Shown: positions 47,336 to 58,767 of the stretch, piece after piece
How positions within the stretch are numbered: the stretch's first letter is position 1
Layout: each line of letters begins with the position of its first letter
Source of the DNA: Stichopus chloronotus
Lineage: Eukaryota > Echinodermata > Holothuroidea > Aspidochirotida > Stichopodidae
Direction: 5' to 3'
Length of the DNA: 64,000 nucleotides
Assembly: GCA_021234535.1 (NCBI GenBank)
Contig: CM037836.1
Location: forward strand, 26,092,769 to 26,156,768
Notes under the pieces: generated by a model
What the model was told of the DNA's origin: nothing
Databases searched by the model: none
The model's input: the letters and a program-made list of their open reading frames with translations, nothing else
Position numbers and translations under genes: made by a program

Positions 47336-47561
47336 CTTATGTGTCTAATGGTCTAACGTTGTCTTAATGGTGACGAAGCCGCGAAAAAATGCATTTGGGT
47401 ATACATATAATACTGCATCATACGGTAGGCCTTCTGGAGGACAGTAATAAGAATACGGTACGTAAACAGGGACGGTGGAAGAAAAATAATTTACCAAACA
47501 TTGCACCTTGCCTATCATAATTTCCCAGCCCCCCCCCCCCCCCGGCCCCCACATGACATTG

Positions 47562-47830
47562 TGGCTTGGTGGTTAGAGCGTCCGTCTTGAAACCATCAGA
47601 TGTACAGATCAAAACCGCTGGTGTAACCACTTGGATATTTCCTGGGCCGACTTCATAATTACTTCTTCAGCAAGGCTGCTTACAATGGTGCCTCGAGTGG
47701 TTATTTGGTGTGGGTTCTGTGTGGGTTAATGTTGTCCGATTGAGATCTCGTTCGCTTAGTAGACCTAGAGCCAAAGTGATTGGTTCACCTCTTCTTCGTT
47801 ACCCTCTGAACTTCTATGAGAAACGTGCAG
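47562..47830 (+). mobile_element. tRNA-derived SINE-like element, copy B
   Basis: The head reads TGTGGCTTGGTGGTTAGAGC, a textbook Pol III A box of a tRNA-derived SINE, followed by a decayed B-box region (AGATCAAAACCG). The body shares ordered motifs with 9945-10345 and ends CGTTACCCTCTGAACTTC. A run of 16 C lies just upstream at 47527-47543. Confidence 0.75.
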
Positions 47831-48179
47831 GAGAATCTCCCAGGTATACATGTTGTACCGTGATCTCCCGCATTCTTGATAGCGTCATCAGTGTTCTTGA
47901 TCCTCTATCACTCCAAATTCAAGGCAATCATTAAAAGGGGAATCATCAATGTCTCACAAAACAGGATTTCTCTCTGGAATTTGAAAATGCAGTCTCATGC
48001 ATTTTTTTTGTCAATAATTTGAATGACATTTACGAAACTGCAGTTTCAGGTTACTACATGAAGGGCCAGATCACACTCCAAGAATTGCTAGAATTGGCCT
48101 ATTCGAGGAATATGTAGACTAGCCATAATTACATTCAGTGCGATCGACGGAAAGTGCTTGTGGCTCCAAAACAGTCAAT

Positions 48180-48216
48180 AGGCCATGGAAAGGCCATGGA
48201 AAGGCCATGGAAAGAT
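48180..48216. repeat. Short tandem repeat, 11-bp unit
   Basis: Three exact copies of GGCCATGGAAA. Confidence 0.9.
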
Positions 48217-50561
48217 GAAAACCCGCGTGTGGGGATTTATACATGAAGGGGGTCCGGGAGGGAATTCATGACAAAAGAAGTTAGTATAGAAAAGAAGTTA
48301 GTGACTAAATCCGTTTATGTTGTGCCTTACTATTACGACGGAAAACTTATAGGGGCCTAAACTTTTTTAAATTTTTAATTATCGCATCACACGGCCTCTA
48401 ATATACTGCCAGCGACCCGTACTCAGGTGGCTCCACGAACTACTATTACAAGAGGGTATATAGGTTCCATACCACCATAAGATTTTGTACGTCCGCTATT
48501 TTTGTTAACCTTTGCTCAAGAAGAGTGCCTAAAATGAGCCAATGAGCAATCACTTTTTCATCATGTTTTCAGTCATCGTCATTATTATTTTTACTCAGAT
48601 GTTGAAGAGTACCAATGAAAGTACAGGTCATGTGAAAATCAGGACGGTTGAAGGAGATTTAGATTGTTTTAGAAAATCGAAGATGTCGTAGTGATATTTC
48701 GGTCTGTGATCCTTGTCAAGGGGAAGGGGATACCTCTCAAACCTCTCACCCCTTTAAACTCAAAATCTGAAAGGTCGAAGTACGGAAATTTTTAAATTCC
48801 ATGATAGGCCAGGCAATTACCAATCACATGATAGGTAGGAAATCCCTGATATGACGTACATTGCCTCCACTAAGTCGGTATGTTAGTGGGTACGTCAATG
48901 GAGTGATTAATGGTGGTATAGTGGTGTGTAACTGGGGACACCAATGTGGTCTAGGCCGTATGAAGTAATATATTGTCAGAGACATTTACTGCACTAGCGC
49001 CATCCTACAGACTTTTGCAGTCAGAAGATTGATATCACATACAAAAGGGGAAAAAAGAGCAGTGGTGTCTTCCAACATTCAGAATAAGTTGAACTACATG
49101 GTGCAATTAAATTCGAGAGTATAAAAGGATGCAGAAAAAGGCACAATATTAAACATTTATTAATACGTTTCATTTAAATTTTTTGAGATGTAATCCCAAA
49201 ACTGGGCACCGTACCCCTTGATAACAAGTCTACACTCTATATTGACATCTGCCTCTCAGGGAGGTGAAACTGTTGTAGTTTATGTGGATGAAATATCATA
49301 TCGTGTTAACCGGTGAAGAAAATCTAAGCCCTTCAACAACCGAGACTGACATTATTTTCGTATGTACATATTTTTTATTATTTGCTATATGTTATTATAT
49401 TTTTCCGATTTGGAAGCTTTGTAAATTATCTCGCCCTTACAAAACCTTTGTTATCGTTTTTGTCACTCCCGATCGACCCACCCCCCTTTTCAAATTATTA
49501 TTATTTTTTTGTCTTCTCGAGACGAAGAAAAAAAAACGTTACCCAACCAGTTATACACTTATAACATGTGATCAATTATGTCAGCCTTTAATATCATATC
49601 GCAGACGTATTACTGTTGCTCTTCTCTTAACGGTTATTGGTATAGAAACTCTACTACGTCATACTGAGAGCACTACTTTTATGTAAATCCTTGAGATAGA
49701 AGGAACTCTCCGACGATAGGTGAATCTAATGCACCCCCCAACAAAATCCTAGATACCCCTGATAACGACTAGCGATAGGTCTAAGTAGGCCTATACCTTA
49801 TCATGGAACTTCGTGTAAAGGTGTACTAATGGAAAGAAGTGCACTCCTGTTTAAAGAGATTTAAGAGGGGGTTGAAGTTAATGCCGCTTATTGTGAGGCA
49901 TGTGAACGTGCCTGACGTAACATTATCTTCTCGTTGATTTTTGAAATATTTTGCATAGCATTCAAGTTTTATATACATATGAAATGTTTGCCCCTGTTCT
50001 GTTGCCATATGTTGTAGCTATGGGCTAATAATAAAAGCAATCGAACATCACCGTCAATTGTAATTCATTCCCTACACATTTTGCTTTTCACTGATACTTG
50101 TAATAACTCTTCATATGAGCTTAGTTCATCTGAGCTACGCATGCACATCTTTTGAGTGTTTTTCCACTTTGTGTTTGTAAGTAACGACTACGCAGCCAGG
50201 CTTTCATTGCAATTCCATTCAATTTAACAGTAACCTACTTTAGGTAATCCCGATTGTTTCCAACTACAGGAGTACAGAACAAAGCATAAGGTTTGCGAAT
50301 CAGCTATGCTAATTAAACAAGGAAGTCCCTTATTCGTGGTCGCCGGGGTAAACACTTATGCTAGATTGAGGAGAGAGAATGCGCGAGTAATTCCAATCAG
50401 TGATTTGGAAACGCACACCGTATTATTCCGATTTCTATTATGAGAAGCAGCCCGTATAGTAGCCCGAAGCCATGGACTTTGGTTATGTACGTATTACCCA
50501 CTACCAGGTTTATATCATCCAAAATTGTTCTCGGTTTATCTTTTTTTTTCCCCTAATGAAG
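48217..50561. other. Non-coding stretch
   Basis: No supported gene. A 134-codon plus-strand frame at 49282-49686 is rich in Phe, Leu and Tyr from T-rich DNA and has no domain I recognise. Confidence 0.45.
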
Positions 50562-50660
50562 GGACATGTAAACTGCCATCAACCACTACAGTGTAATGAA
50601 ACTCCCCAAACCACCAACCCGCCAGAACCCGGCCAAGCGGAAGACGCTGAAAATCAATAA
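50562..50660 (+). CDS. Possible terminal exon, unidentified
   Basis: A strong pyrimidine tract (TTTTTTTTTCCCC) leads to an AG acceptor. A 32-codon frame follows, containing HVNCHQPLQCNETPQ and PPEPGQAEDAENQ, and ends in TAA. Composition suggests a disordered C-terminal tail. No partner exon was found. Confidence 0.25.
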   Translation, partial: GHVNCHQPLQCNETPQTTNPPEPGQAEDAENQ

Positions 50661-51992
50661 CATATAATGAAAAGGGAATTGAAAACCATGTCAATTAGTG
50701 TGTACCGCACTGTATGCGGTATGCACGTACACTCCTTGATACTGCCACAAAACAAGCAAACACGGTGATGCATATCCATATTTTATTCTTTGATCCGATT
50801 GGTTAGCATCTAAACATCTCATTAAAGGCACGCTCCGCGACACTGGGTAAAGCGCGGCATACCGTTAGATGTGGATTTTCCTATTTAGTTGTGTATTTCA
50901 GTTAAGCCTTACTTAAATGTGTTTAGGGGTTAGATAAGATAGTAGCTGTTATTACTTGGAAGTTAACAAAATAAGGTTATGTAAACAAAGCAGACAAGAT
51001 TTAATTCTTCGTTCAGTGGTGAAGTAAGTTCAGGAGACAAAACAATATCATTCCCCGTCAATAGCTGCCCTATGCAATTGCACCTTCACACTAATGTAAA
51101 TATTTCCTGAAATTTTAGCTGTTTCCGCAAAGTGTTACAGCGAATAAAAAACTAACAACTTAGACCAAGTTTTTTAATCATTCGTATCTGAGAATGAGTT
51201 AAAGGCCGGGATTTTCCACTATGCTGTGTTTTGTAAGTAGAGCTATTGCTAACTTTTCTCAATCATTTATACGCATGAAAGATACTGAGCCAGAATTTCA
51301 AAAAAAAAGGATTGCAACGTTGTGACAACTCCGACGGCGGTTCTGTTATAGACCTACCAGTTCTTTTACCATACAGAGACCTACTGAGGATCGGATTTTT
51401 TAATACAAAGGAAGCATTAGCTACGAGAAGGGGGGGGGGGGAGAAGATGTGATAAAACGTGCCCCCCCCCCCCGAAATTATCAGAGTATCAAGGGATCAG
51501 TTTTTTAATGCAGCATAAAGGCATAAAAAATGAAAAACGTAAGTAGCCTAGGTAAAGGCTATGTGGTAACAAAAAAAAAACGGAAATGATGCCTATGCGG
51601 AGAAGAGCAGCCAGACTAGGTAAATACTAGACATGACATGATCACTCGATCTTGAAACCACTAATTAGTCAAAGTAGAAGTATCTGTATGTAGTGCCTCT
51701 ACGAACATCATTGAAAATCACTAATTGGAACCTTCGCTTGTGCGAAATATTAAATTATTTATTTCATAACAAAGATTCTGACAGTTCAATAATTTCAATT
51801 TAATGGCAAGCTGGGATAAAATCAGATGATTATGTTTTTAAATTACGGCGACGGCGGCGGTGGTTAAGTATATAACTGAAAATCACTGGTTTTCATCAAA
51901 CGTTCCACTGACAGAGACACAATCTGGGGAAACGATAAAATTCAACAACCCCTAGCCTACCGCCCTCACATATACGCATACATCTTTGCAAC
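50661..51992. other. Non-coding stretch with paired G and C runs
   Basis: A run of 12 G at 51429-51440 and a run of about 13 C at 51462-51474 face each other across 21 bases and could form a hairpin. No gene is supported. Confidence 0.5.
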
Positions 51993-52153
51993 ATGAACCA
52001 AATAAAAATCAACCCGAACTCTCCTCTTACACCACTTGGTGGTGACAATACCGAGGATAGAAAAAACACTCGGTACGAATCTGAAGACAGTTCAGCCTTT
52101 AAATTAAGGAAAAAGTATCCGGCATTTAAAATTTACTCAAACACCCATCCTCT

Positions 52154-52319
52154 GAGGATTAAAAGCTGCAGTGCGCACGGTGTGAGACTTCCCTTAAAAT
52201 GACCACAAGTTCAGTGTCCATCAACTCCATTCAAACATCAACATTATTATTTCAGGAACTAAATTCATCGAGTCCCGCTGTTACCTTGACGACCGAGTCT
52301 TGACGTCGAGAGGAGTTTT
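52154..52319 (+). CDS. Possible terminal exon, unidentified
   Basis: After AAAAGCTGCAG (possible acceptor) a frame reads CARCETSLKMTTSSVSINSI and onward to LTTES and a TGA in the 52300 region. A second overlapping frame with its own ATG at 51993 is also open for 69 codons. Both look protein-like, so I cannot tell which, if either, is used. AATAAA motifs follow at about 52795 and 52960. Confidence 0.18.
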
Positions 52320-53125
52320 ATCCATAGTTTTTGTTTTTTTTCTCCCACCCCCTCCATCCTTTTTTTTTTCCTCGTCCTTTCCTTCTTTCAGTGAGAAACA
52401 TCTTTAGATATTTTAGATTTTTTTGGACTGTTCTGTTTTCATGGTGACAAACCGATAGACTAAAAACTGATTTTTGTTTTTTCGAAGTTCCTTGGGGGTG
52501 ATTTGCGGTGTTGCGGTTTCAACAAATCACAGGCTTCAGATGTGTTGCTTTATTCTTTCTGCCTGAAGATTTAAAAGACGACCGTGACCAAACGATCTTA
52601 CCCACGAAAAGAACACTGCCTCAAATATTGAATGGTGTGAGCCTCACATTTCCTTGCAGGCTACATTCCCTAGCAACCATGAACTAATGCTTTGATATTT
52701 TTGTCGCCTTGTGGGTATTGGTTTAGTTATAAATATTTTTTTCATTATGGCTGATCTCTAACAACTGTAAGTTCGTTCACAATCTTAGCTCCTTTAAATA
52801 AATAACAAAGTAGATAAAAAAAAATAAGCGTGGTCTTCCTTAATGTGACGACAGATTTACTGTTAATGTGCAGACAGAAGAGTGAGTTGTAAATAGGGAA
52901 ACATTACATCCTTGTGTTGTGTGTGGTAGACGTAATCTTGTACCGAATTTGTTTTAAATAAAAATTTATTTTACTTTCCCGCTTATTGTAAAAATGGTCC
53001 TTCTTTTACTTAACAGTCTCTCTCCATGTACTTTCTATCCCTTTTAATCACTTTCATAATTTTTATTGAATCTTTTTTACTTTCTCATAAAGGATTATGG
53101 TGAACCTCTTGGCTGCAATGAATGC
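52320..53125. other. Non-coding stretch
   Basis: T-rich sequence with poly-T and pyrimidine runs at 52330-52390. No gene supported. Confidence 0.5.
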
Positions 53126-53133
53126 ATCACGCG

Positions 53134-53429
53134 CAGTGGCGAGGGAGGAGGAAGCCTTGTTGGCGCGTCGATAGTCCCCCCCCCCCCCCCCCCCCCTGGA
53201 GACAATTTGTTCCACGAGAGTGAAAGGGCTCCTTCAGAGCTTGGAGAGGCGATTTCCAGCGATCTAAGTGGTATTTTCATCCACAACGTTTTCGGTACCC
53301 TAAACACCACCTGATGATGACGCTCCGCTTAGATGGTCCTCTCACAGTTTTAGCTATCACGTAAGTGATAATAACCATCACTCGAGCCCCCCCCCCCCCC
53401 CGCTGAAGGCTGCACCCATACCACCACTG
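53134..53429. mobile_element. hAT-type MITE with internal poly-C runs
   Basis: Starts CAGTGGCGAGGG and ends CCATACCACCACTG, giving imperfect CAGTGG-type inverted ends. The flanks ATCACGCG (53126-53133) and ATCACGTG (53430-53437) are an 8-bp duplication with one mismatch, as expected of hAT insertions. A C-run of about 22 lies at 53177-53199 and another of about 14 at 53389-53402. Open frames on both strands across the first run are artefacts of it. Confidence 0.7.
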
Positions 53430-53437
53430 ATCACGTG

Positions 53438-54289
53438 TGTATGTAGAAATATCACGTTACGTTTCTTTCTGTTTTGTTGTTTAGTACAGTTCAACAGGTT
53501 TTCTTTTTGCTAAAGCGTACAACGTGAAGTCAGTGTTTGTGTAGAAGAGAACTCGTGGATCATCTTACTGTGGTGTTAATTACTTGTTTATCAAGTTTGT
53601 TCCACAAGCAATAACGTTGTACTCCAACACGTATACACTGGGATCCATACATTACAATATATGAAACAGATCGATATAGGTCTCGATGACATGGATAATC
53701 CAAGTGTTTTCGTGGTTATTCGTTGAAATTTAACAACTGATATCTCGTGATCCATACCATAAATACTGTTATACTTACAAAGCTACTGCCCGTATTGGTA
53801 ATTGAGTAATATGTATTTATAACCCATGGGCGTTTTTTTTCCCCAACGTTTGTACGAATAGCTTTGCATCCTTTTTAGCAGTGAACATATTAATCTGGAC
53901 CTAAATTGAACGTCCTCTTTTATTTGTTGTGACCATAATAACCTCAAATTAAAGGTGCAATGCACCATTAAGTGAGGGCGTACCTTATTTTCTTGGACGA
54001 GGGGTCTCACCGAAAACTAAATTTTCCCGATATTATTGAGCACCATCGCCCAACACCACAATACCTTCACTGTATATAGATCTTCGGTTCTCGAATCTTG
54101 CTGGCGGAACCCATTGTGACTATCCTCTGTCACTTTACGACTCCGCCAGCAAGTCTCACACACATAACTATAGCTAGCACAACTTTGAGAGGCATGCCTT
54201 TCTCACCGTAAAGAGATGAAATGGCGGGGAAGGAAAGGCAAGCGTTTTAATACTTACCTCATTGTTCCACGTACGTATTTCACTCACGT
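53438..54289. other. Non-coding stretch with one hairpin
   Basis: AT-rich sequence apart from the inverted repeat at 54097-54153. No gene supported. Confidence 0.5.
54097..54153. repeat. Inverted repeat with 12-bp perfect stem
   Basis: CTTGCTGGCGGA (54097-54108) pairs exactly with TCCGCCAGCAAG (54142-54153). Inside, GTGAC pairs with GTCAC across TATCCTCT. The stem is GC-rich in AT-rich surroundings. Confidence 0.85.
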
Positions 54290-55848
54290 GAAATTAAATT
54301 CTGCTTAAGTGAAATTCAATTTTGCTTAAGCTAAATATGGTCTAATCTGTCCGTTTTTTATTACAGCTTAATTAAATATGCTGCAGTTAATTCTAATTTT
54401 ACTTGAGCTAAAATGAATTGGGCTTAAGTAACACTGAATTCAGCTGCAGTAAAATACGATCACAATCTCCCTTGATTTTAATTGTATTTCACTTAAGTTA
54501 AATTATATTCTGCTAAAGTAAAATTTGCTCTATTTTACTCACGTAAAAATGCAAGAAGTTTATTTTCACGTAAGTGATATTCCATTCAGGTTCAGTAAAA
54601 TTAAATTTAAATTAAGTAAAATTCAGTTTGGCTTAAGTGAAATACATTTTACTTAAGCTGAAATCAATTTAGCTTAAGTGAAATACAATTTAGCTAAAGT
54701 AAATTCTAATAAAAAAAAATAAAATAAATTATATTCTGCTTAAGTAAAATTTGCGCTATTTTTACTAAAGATGCAAGAGGATTAATTTTACGTAAGTATA
54801 CTTTTGCTTAGGAAAAAGTTAATTCTACTTAAGCTGAAATGAATTGCGCTTACCTTAAGTGAGATACAATTAAGTTTAGGTAAACTTTTATTTAGTTGAA
54901 GTAAAATTTAATTCTACTTAAGTTGAAATGAATCAAGGTTAAGGGACATACCATTAGCAATACAATTAGCCTTAGGTTCTATTCAGTTTTGCTTAAGTGA
55001 GATTGAATTTTACTCAAATGGAATACAATACAAATGGAACACAATATATGCCATTTGAATTCTTTGCCATTTTTAAGAATCTAACCATATGATTAAGCTT
55101 AAGTATAGATTAACATTTTACTGAAGTATAGTTATATTTTACGTAAGGATAATTTTGACCCGTTTTGATTCATTTTGCTCAAGTTTATTGAAGTTAATCT
55201 CAAGTAAAATACAATAAAGCTACATTATTACACTTAAGTGTAATTTATTTTTGCTTCAGCACAATGAAGCTGTTTTTCCACTTAAGCTAGATTGAAATCT
55301 GCTTAAGTAAAATACAATTTTGCTTAAGTGTAATTGAATAACAGTTAGACTCCGTTAATTCCACTGAAGTTAAATTCAATTTTACTTAAAGGGAAATAGG
55401 GCGTTTAGAATACCCCGACATGACATACAAAAGAAAATAGCAGTAATCATTGTTAGACCATTCAGTTTCATCAATAATCATCTACCAAAGTTTCATCTTC
55501 TCAAAACATTATGCATGTGATGAGTAATTTGAGATGCATCATTTGAATTTTGAAAAGTTTGGGTGAACAAATTAGTGTTGAGTAACGAATAACTGAATTT
55601 CTATCTGCGAGGAGCTTATTTCTTGAAAAGAAGGCTACTGTCCTTCCTTATTTTGAATAATCTATCATTCTACGTCCACAAACTTTTCTTTCAAAAATAT
55701 GGATGTTTTCCCTAAAACAAAGGCTCTGTTTCCCTTTAAGCATAATGAACTTCACTTACGCCAAATTCAATTTTACGTAAGCTTAACTAATTTCACTTAA
55801 TTAGAATTGAATTATACTTAAGTGGAATTAATTCTGTTTAAGTAAAAC
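54290..55848. repeat. Degenerate array built on the palindrome CTTAAG
   Basis: Dozens of irregular 25-35 bp units of the form AATTTNRCTTAAGYRAAAT. The unit is nearly self-complementary, so every unit can fold on itself. Spacing and sequence vary. The array is broken at 55386-55739 by an inserted MITE and resumes after it. Confidence 0.85.
55386..55739. mobile_element. MITE with TTAA ends inserted in the CTTAAG array
   Basis: The left end TTAAAGGGAAATAGGGC and the right end GCTCTGTTTCCCTTTAA are inverted repeats differing at a few bases. TTAA at both borders could be the duplicated target. The interior is unique AT-rich sequence, 354 bp in all, without coding capacity and without CTTAAG units, so it clearly interrupts the array. 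Confidence 0.8.
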
Positions 55849-55852
55849 TAGT

Positions 55853-56560
55853 GGGGGGGGGGGGGGGAGTAAATGTTAAAGCTGGTTGCCATACTGAGGA
55901 GTGTAATACGTGTGAAGAGGAACTTGGCAGCCGATTTAGTTTCGGTCAGTTGAAGCATATAGGCCTACTTGCGTCCAGTCGGTTTAAGTTGTTCAAAGGT
56001 GCCACTCAACCCATGAAGCTCCATGCTATGTCTCTGATATTCGTGCAATTCGTCGCTTACGAGCGTTCTATGTAAGCTTTGATAGTTGACGCTGTTCCAC
56101 ATCTACATACGATGAATAATCATATATTGCTTGCAGAGCGTTGACAGATGCATGTGCGTTTGATTATGAGTAAATATGCAACAGTGACAATACATTTAGA
56201 GCGATGTATAGGAACGCGGCATTAAATGTGACGTAACCGTTAAAGAAAAAACACTCTCATTAAGTGGTCTGTGCTTCTGTGGTGAACCTCAACTAGTTAG
56301 AATAACTCAAATTTAACGACCATCAAAAATGCGGACTCAACATTATTTCTTAACCACTTTTTAATAATGTAGATATAACACCCTGTACATTGAATGTATT
56401 TATCACATTCTTATTTCACGTTCGGGTCAGTTTGATTTGGAAAGTGATGGGCCAACACAGTTGTTTAGACATTCCTGTTTTTCGACATATCGAACTGTAG
56501 TTTTCGTTGCTAGTCAGTGAGATACGTATGTTGCAAAGGGAAGATTAGAGTGGACTACGT
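55853..56560. other. Non-coding stretch after a G-run
   Basis: A run of 15 G (55853-55867) is followed by sequence with a 74-codon plus-strand frame and no recognisable domain. No gene supported. Confidence 0.45.
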
Positions 56561-56564
56561 TTCC

Positions 56565-56690
56565 CTGGGCTCTGTGACTCGACTCGGACTCAGTTACGTC
56601 GGACTCGGTCTTGACTGGGAATTCAAATACTGGGTCCTGGACTCGAGTCCATTGGACTCTGTCTTGGACTCTAATCTGCTATTCGTGTGG
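56565..56690. repeat. GGACTCGG-type degenerate simple repeat
   Basis: Repeated GACTCG, GGACTC and CTTGGACTC motifs in both orientations over about 120 bp. Confidence 0.7.
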
Positions 56691-56883
56691 TCGTGACTAC
56701 AACACTGGGGTACAGTGATTAAACGATCGATACTGTGAGATGTAAATTTTATGTGCTCAACAAACCTTTAATTTAGAATGGAAATCCTGATTTTTTAAGA
56801 GCAAAGAAAGAGACAGAGAGACTGAAGGAAACCGAGGAAATCGAGGAAGAAAAAAAAGCGTTTAGGTAAATTAGAACACTTAC

Positions 56884-57021
56884 CTCCGCTAGATACTTCC
56901 AAACGACCGATCCGAGCGCCTCCTTCACCTTTCGGCATATTTGATGAGATGTACCTTTCAAAAATCTCATTTCGACTGTAGATCCTCCAGCGGTAATTTG
57001 TAAAATAGTCGTTAAAAGCAT
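56884..57021 (-). CDS. Possible first coding exon, unidentified minus-strand gene
   Basis: ATG at 57021-57019 in context AAAACATGC, then 46 open codons to a very strong donor, GCGGAG/GTAAGTG, in phase 0. The peptide starts MLLTTILQITAGG and contains MRFLKGTSHQICRKVKEALG and VVWKYLAE. A second in-frame ATG could be the true start. CG-containing codons stand out from the AT-rich flanks. I found no following exon on the minus strand and do not recognise the protein. Confidence 0.4.
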
Positions 57022-57198
57022 GTTTTGTTAGATGAAAATATTCACGATAGGTTTAGCATCAGGTTCACGATGAGACCGTAGAAAGGTCACGCTGTTGTTG
57101 TTGGTTGTTTTTCTTTCTTTCTGTTATCTTGTTTTTTTTTCTTTTTGACAAGTGCCTTGTTTTGATGGAGTCGAGACTGAGGGAAGCATAAAAAAATA

Positions 57199-57216
57199 CG
57201 GGGGGGGGGGGGGGGG
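57199..57216. repeat. Poly-G run (about 18 G)
   Basis: Uninterrupted G tract, one of more than a dozen runs of 10 or more in the right third of the window. Confidence 0.9.
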
Positions 57217-57484
57217 AACTATACGTGCCAATCGAACTAGATCTCCATCGAGGTTAACTTATAGAAGAATATTGCTTGTTGCAGTATTGATAATTGCACA
57301 GTGTTACATGCAATATCATAATATGATTACCAAAATGTAACCATGTTCACTGAGGACCACAAAGGCAAGTTACGTAAACATACTAAAAGTAATCCTCAGC
57401 GGACAGATCGTGGTACAGTCTCCGTGCGCCAAGTCAGAGCGTGGTAAAATCTCTCTCCCTCGCCTGTATGGTCCCGGACTGGTT

Positions 57485-57492
57485 ACGACGTC
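57485..57492. repeat. Target site duplication, left copy (ACGACGTC)
   Basis: Identical to 58051-58058 and abuts the left inverted end. Confidence 0.9.
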
Positions 57493-58050
57493 CAATGGCG
57501 GCACCAGGATTTTAGATTTGAGGATGGGGCAAATAGGAGTCAAAAGAAATCAATTTTATGGGTCAAAAATATTGCGCGAAGCGAGAGCTTAGCGAGTGGG
57601 GTACAGGGGTCCGTTTTAAGGCCCCTTGTGGAGTCCCGCCGGGGTCCAGGGGGCGAAGCCGTCTTAGCATATCTCTGGGTGACAAATTAAAGCTCAGAAT
57701 AAGTATGTTTGTGTGCAAAGTACATCATTAAACACGCAGATTCCAAAAGATTTTAATTATTTCAGTTATTAATCTCCTCACAAGATGAGAACTTAGGGGT
57801 CCAGTGACAAAGTTCCAGTGGTGGTCAAAGGGGCAAAGCCCCGTGAAGCTCTTCAAGGTTTTAGTATATCTATGGGTGAAAATTAAGTCTCAGGATAGTA
57901 TACTAAGAGATATGAAAACTTAAACGACCCCGTGTGGGGTCCAGAGACAAAGTCTCTTGGGGGTCTCTTTGGTGCATGCAAATGGCGGAAAGGTTCTGAC
58001 TGGGGGAACAATCTCCACTCCCCCCCCCCCCCCCCCGGGTTCCGCTACTG
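57493..58050. mobile_element. hAT-type MITE, 558 bp, with poly-C run at one end
   Basis: Starts CAATGGCGGCACCAGG and ends CCGGGTTCCGCTACTG, giving inverted ends of the form CARTRGCGGMACC. Flanked by a perfect 8-bp duplication ACGACGTC at 57485-57492 and 58051-58058. The interior has GCGCGAAGCGAGAGCTTAGC and repeated GGGGTCCAG and GGGCAAAGCCC motifs that recur at 61990-62110 and 62440-62510. A C-run of about 18 sits just inside the right end. Confidence 0.9.
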
Positions 58051-58058
58051 ACGACGTC
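58051..58058. repeat. Target site duplication, right copy (ACGACGTC)
   Basis: Identical to 57485-57492 and abuts the right inverted end. Confidence 0.9.
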
Positions 58059-58204
58059 ATGGCGGCTTTCAGATAAAGGAGAAAGAAAGATTTGAGAGTG
58101 GTTCAAAGTAGAAGTTATTACGTATTTTATTAGTTATTGTTTTTTCTATCTTTTCAAACATTATTATATCTACTTATACTACTGATCCATCAAAAATCAA
58201 ATAT

Positions 58205-58430
58205 TACATGGGTAGCGGTGCAAATCACGCCGCTAAAGTACTTCAAATCACGCTACCATTTGAAATCACGCTGCTGCTGTTTAATTTTACATTTTTTTTA
58301 CTATTTCATTTTACATGGCTACTTCTTTGTTTTACGTGACTACTGTGTCATTTCACATCGCTACTACCACCACTACTACTTCATTGCACGCCGCTACCAC
58401 TTAAAATCACGCCGCTACCGATTCGTTTTT
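58205..58430. repeat. Degenerate minisatellite AAATCACGCCGCTACCACTT
   Basis: Around eight irregular copies of a 20-25 bp unit with variants of AAATCACGCYGCTAC and CATTTTACATGGCTAC. The 120-codon plus-strand frame over it reflects the repeat, not a gene. Confidence 0.75.
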
Positions 58431-58767
58431 CCCTTTTGGAGTTCCATACAGGGTAGGAGGCTCGCTGGTCAGCAAACTCAGCAGTCGGCGGATAGCTAAC
58501 TCGTCGTAAAGCAATGCTCATTGATGGTAGTCCATGCAACGCCTTTCTCTTGCTGTCGCCACTGTGTGGCTGCTAGCCCGCACAACGGAGTAAGTATTAC
58601 TGATGCATCAGTTCTGACTGCACTCGTAAAAGTACCAATGGTATTGGTATGTTCGTTGAAAACGGTTCATACCAACACCTGCTGGGAAGGTTATATAGGT
58701 GCCGTCCCCAATATTCTGCCAGATTTTGGTCAAACATTCCTTTCACGGAGCCCAAAATTTGATGAAC

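Noticed and set aside
49282..49686. 134-codon frame resembling a membrane protein
   Set aside because: Hydrophobic residues come from T-rich DNA, and no recognisable motif or supported exon borders were found.
53066..53314. Proline-rich (or glycine-rich, other strand) protein
   Set aside because: The residue runs are translated poly-C within a hAT-type MITE.
58137..58499. 120-codon frame rich in Tyr and His
   Set aside because: Translated minisatellite units.
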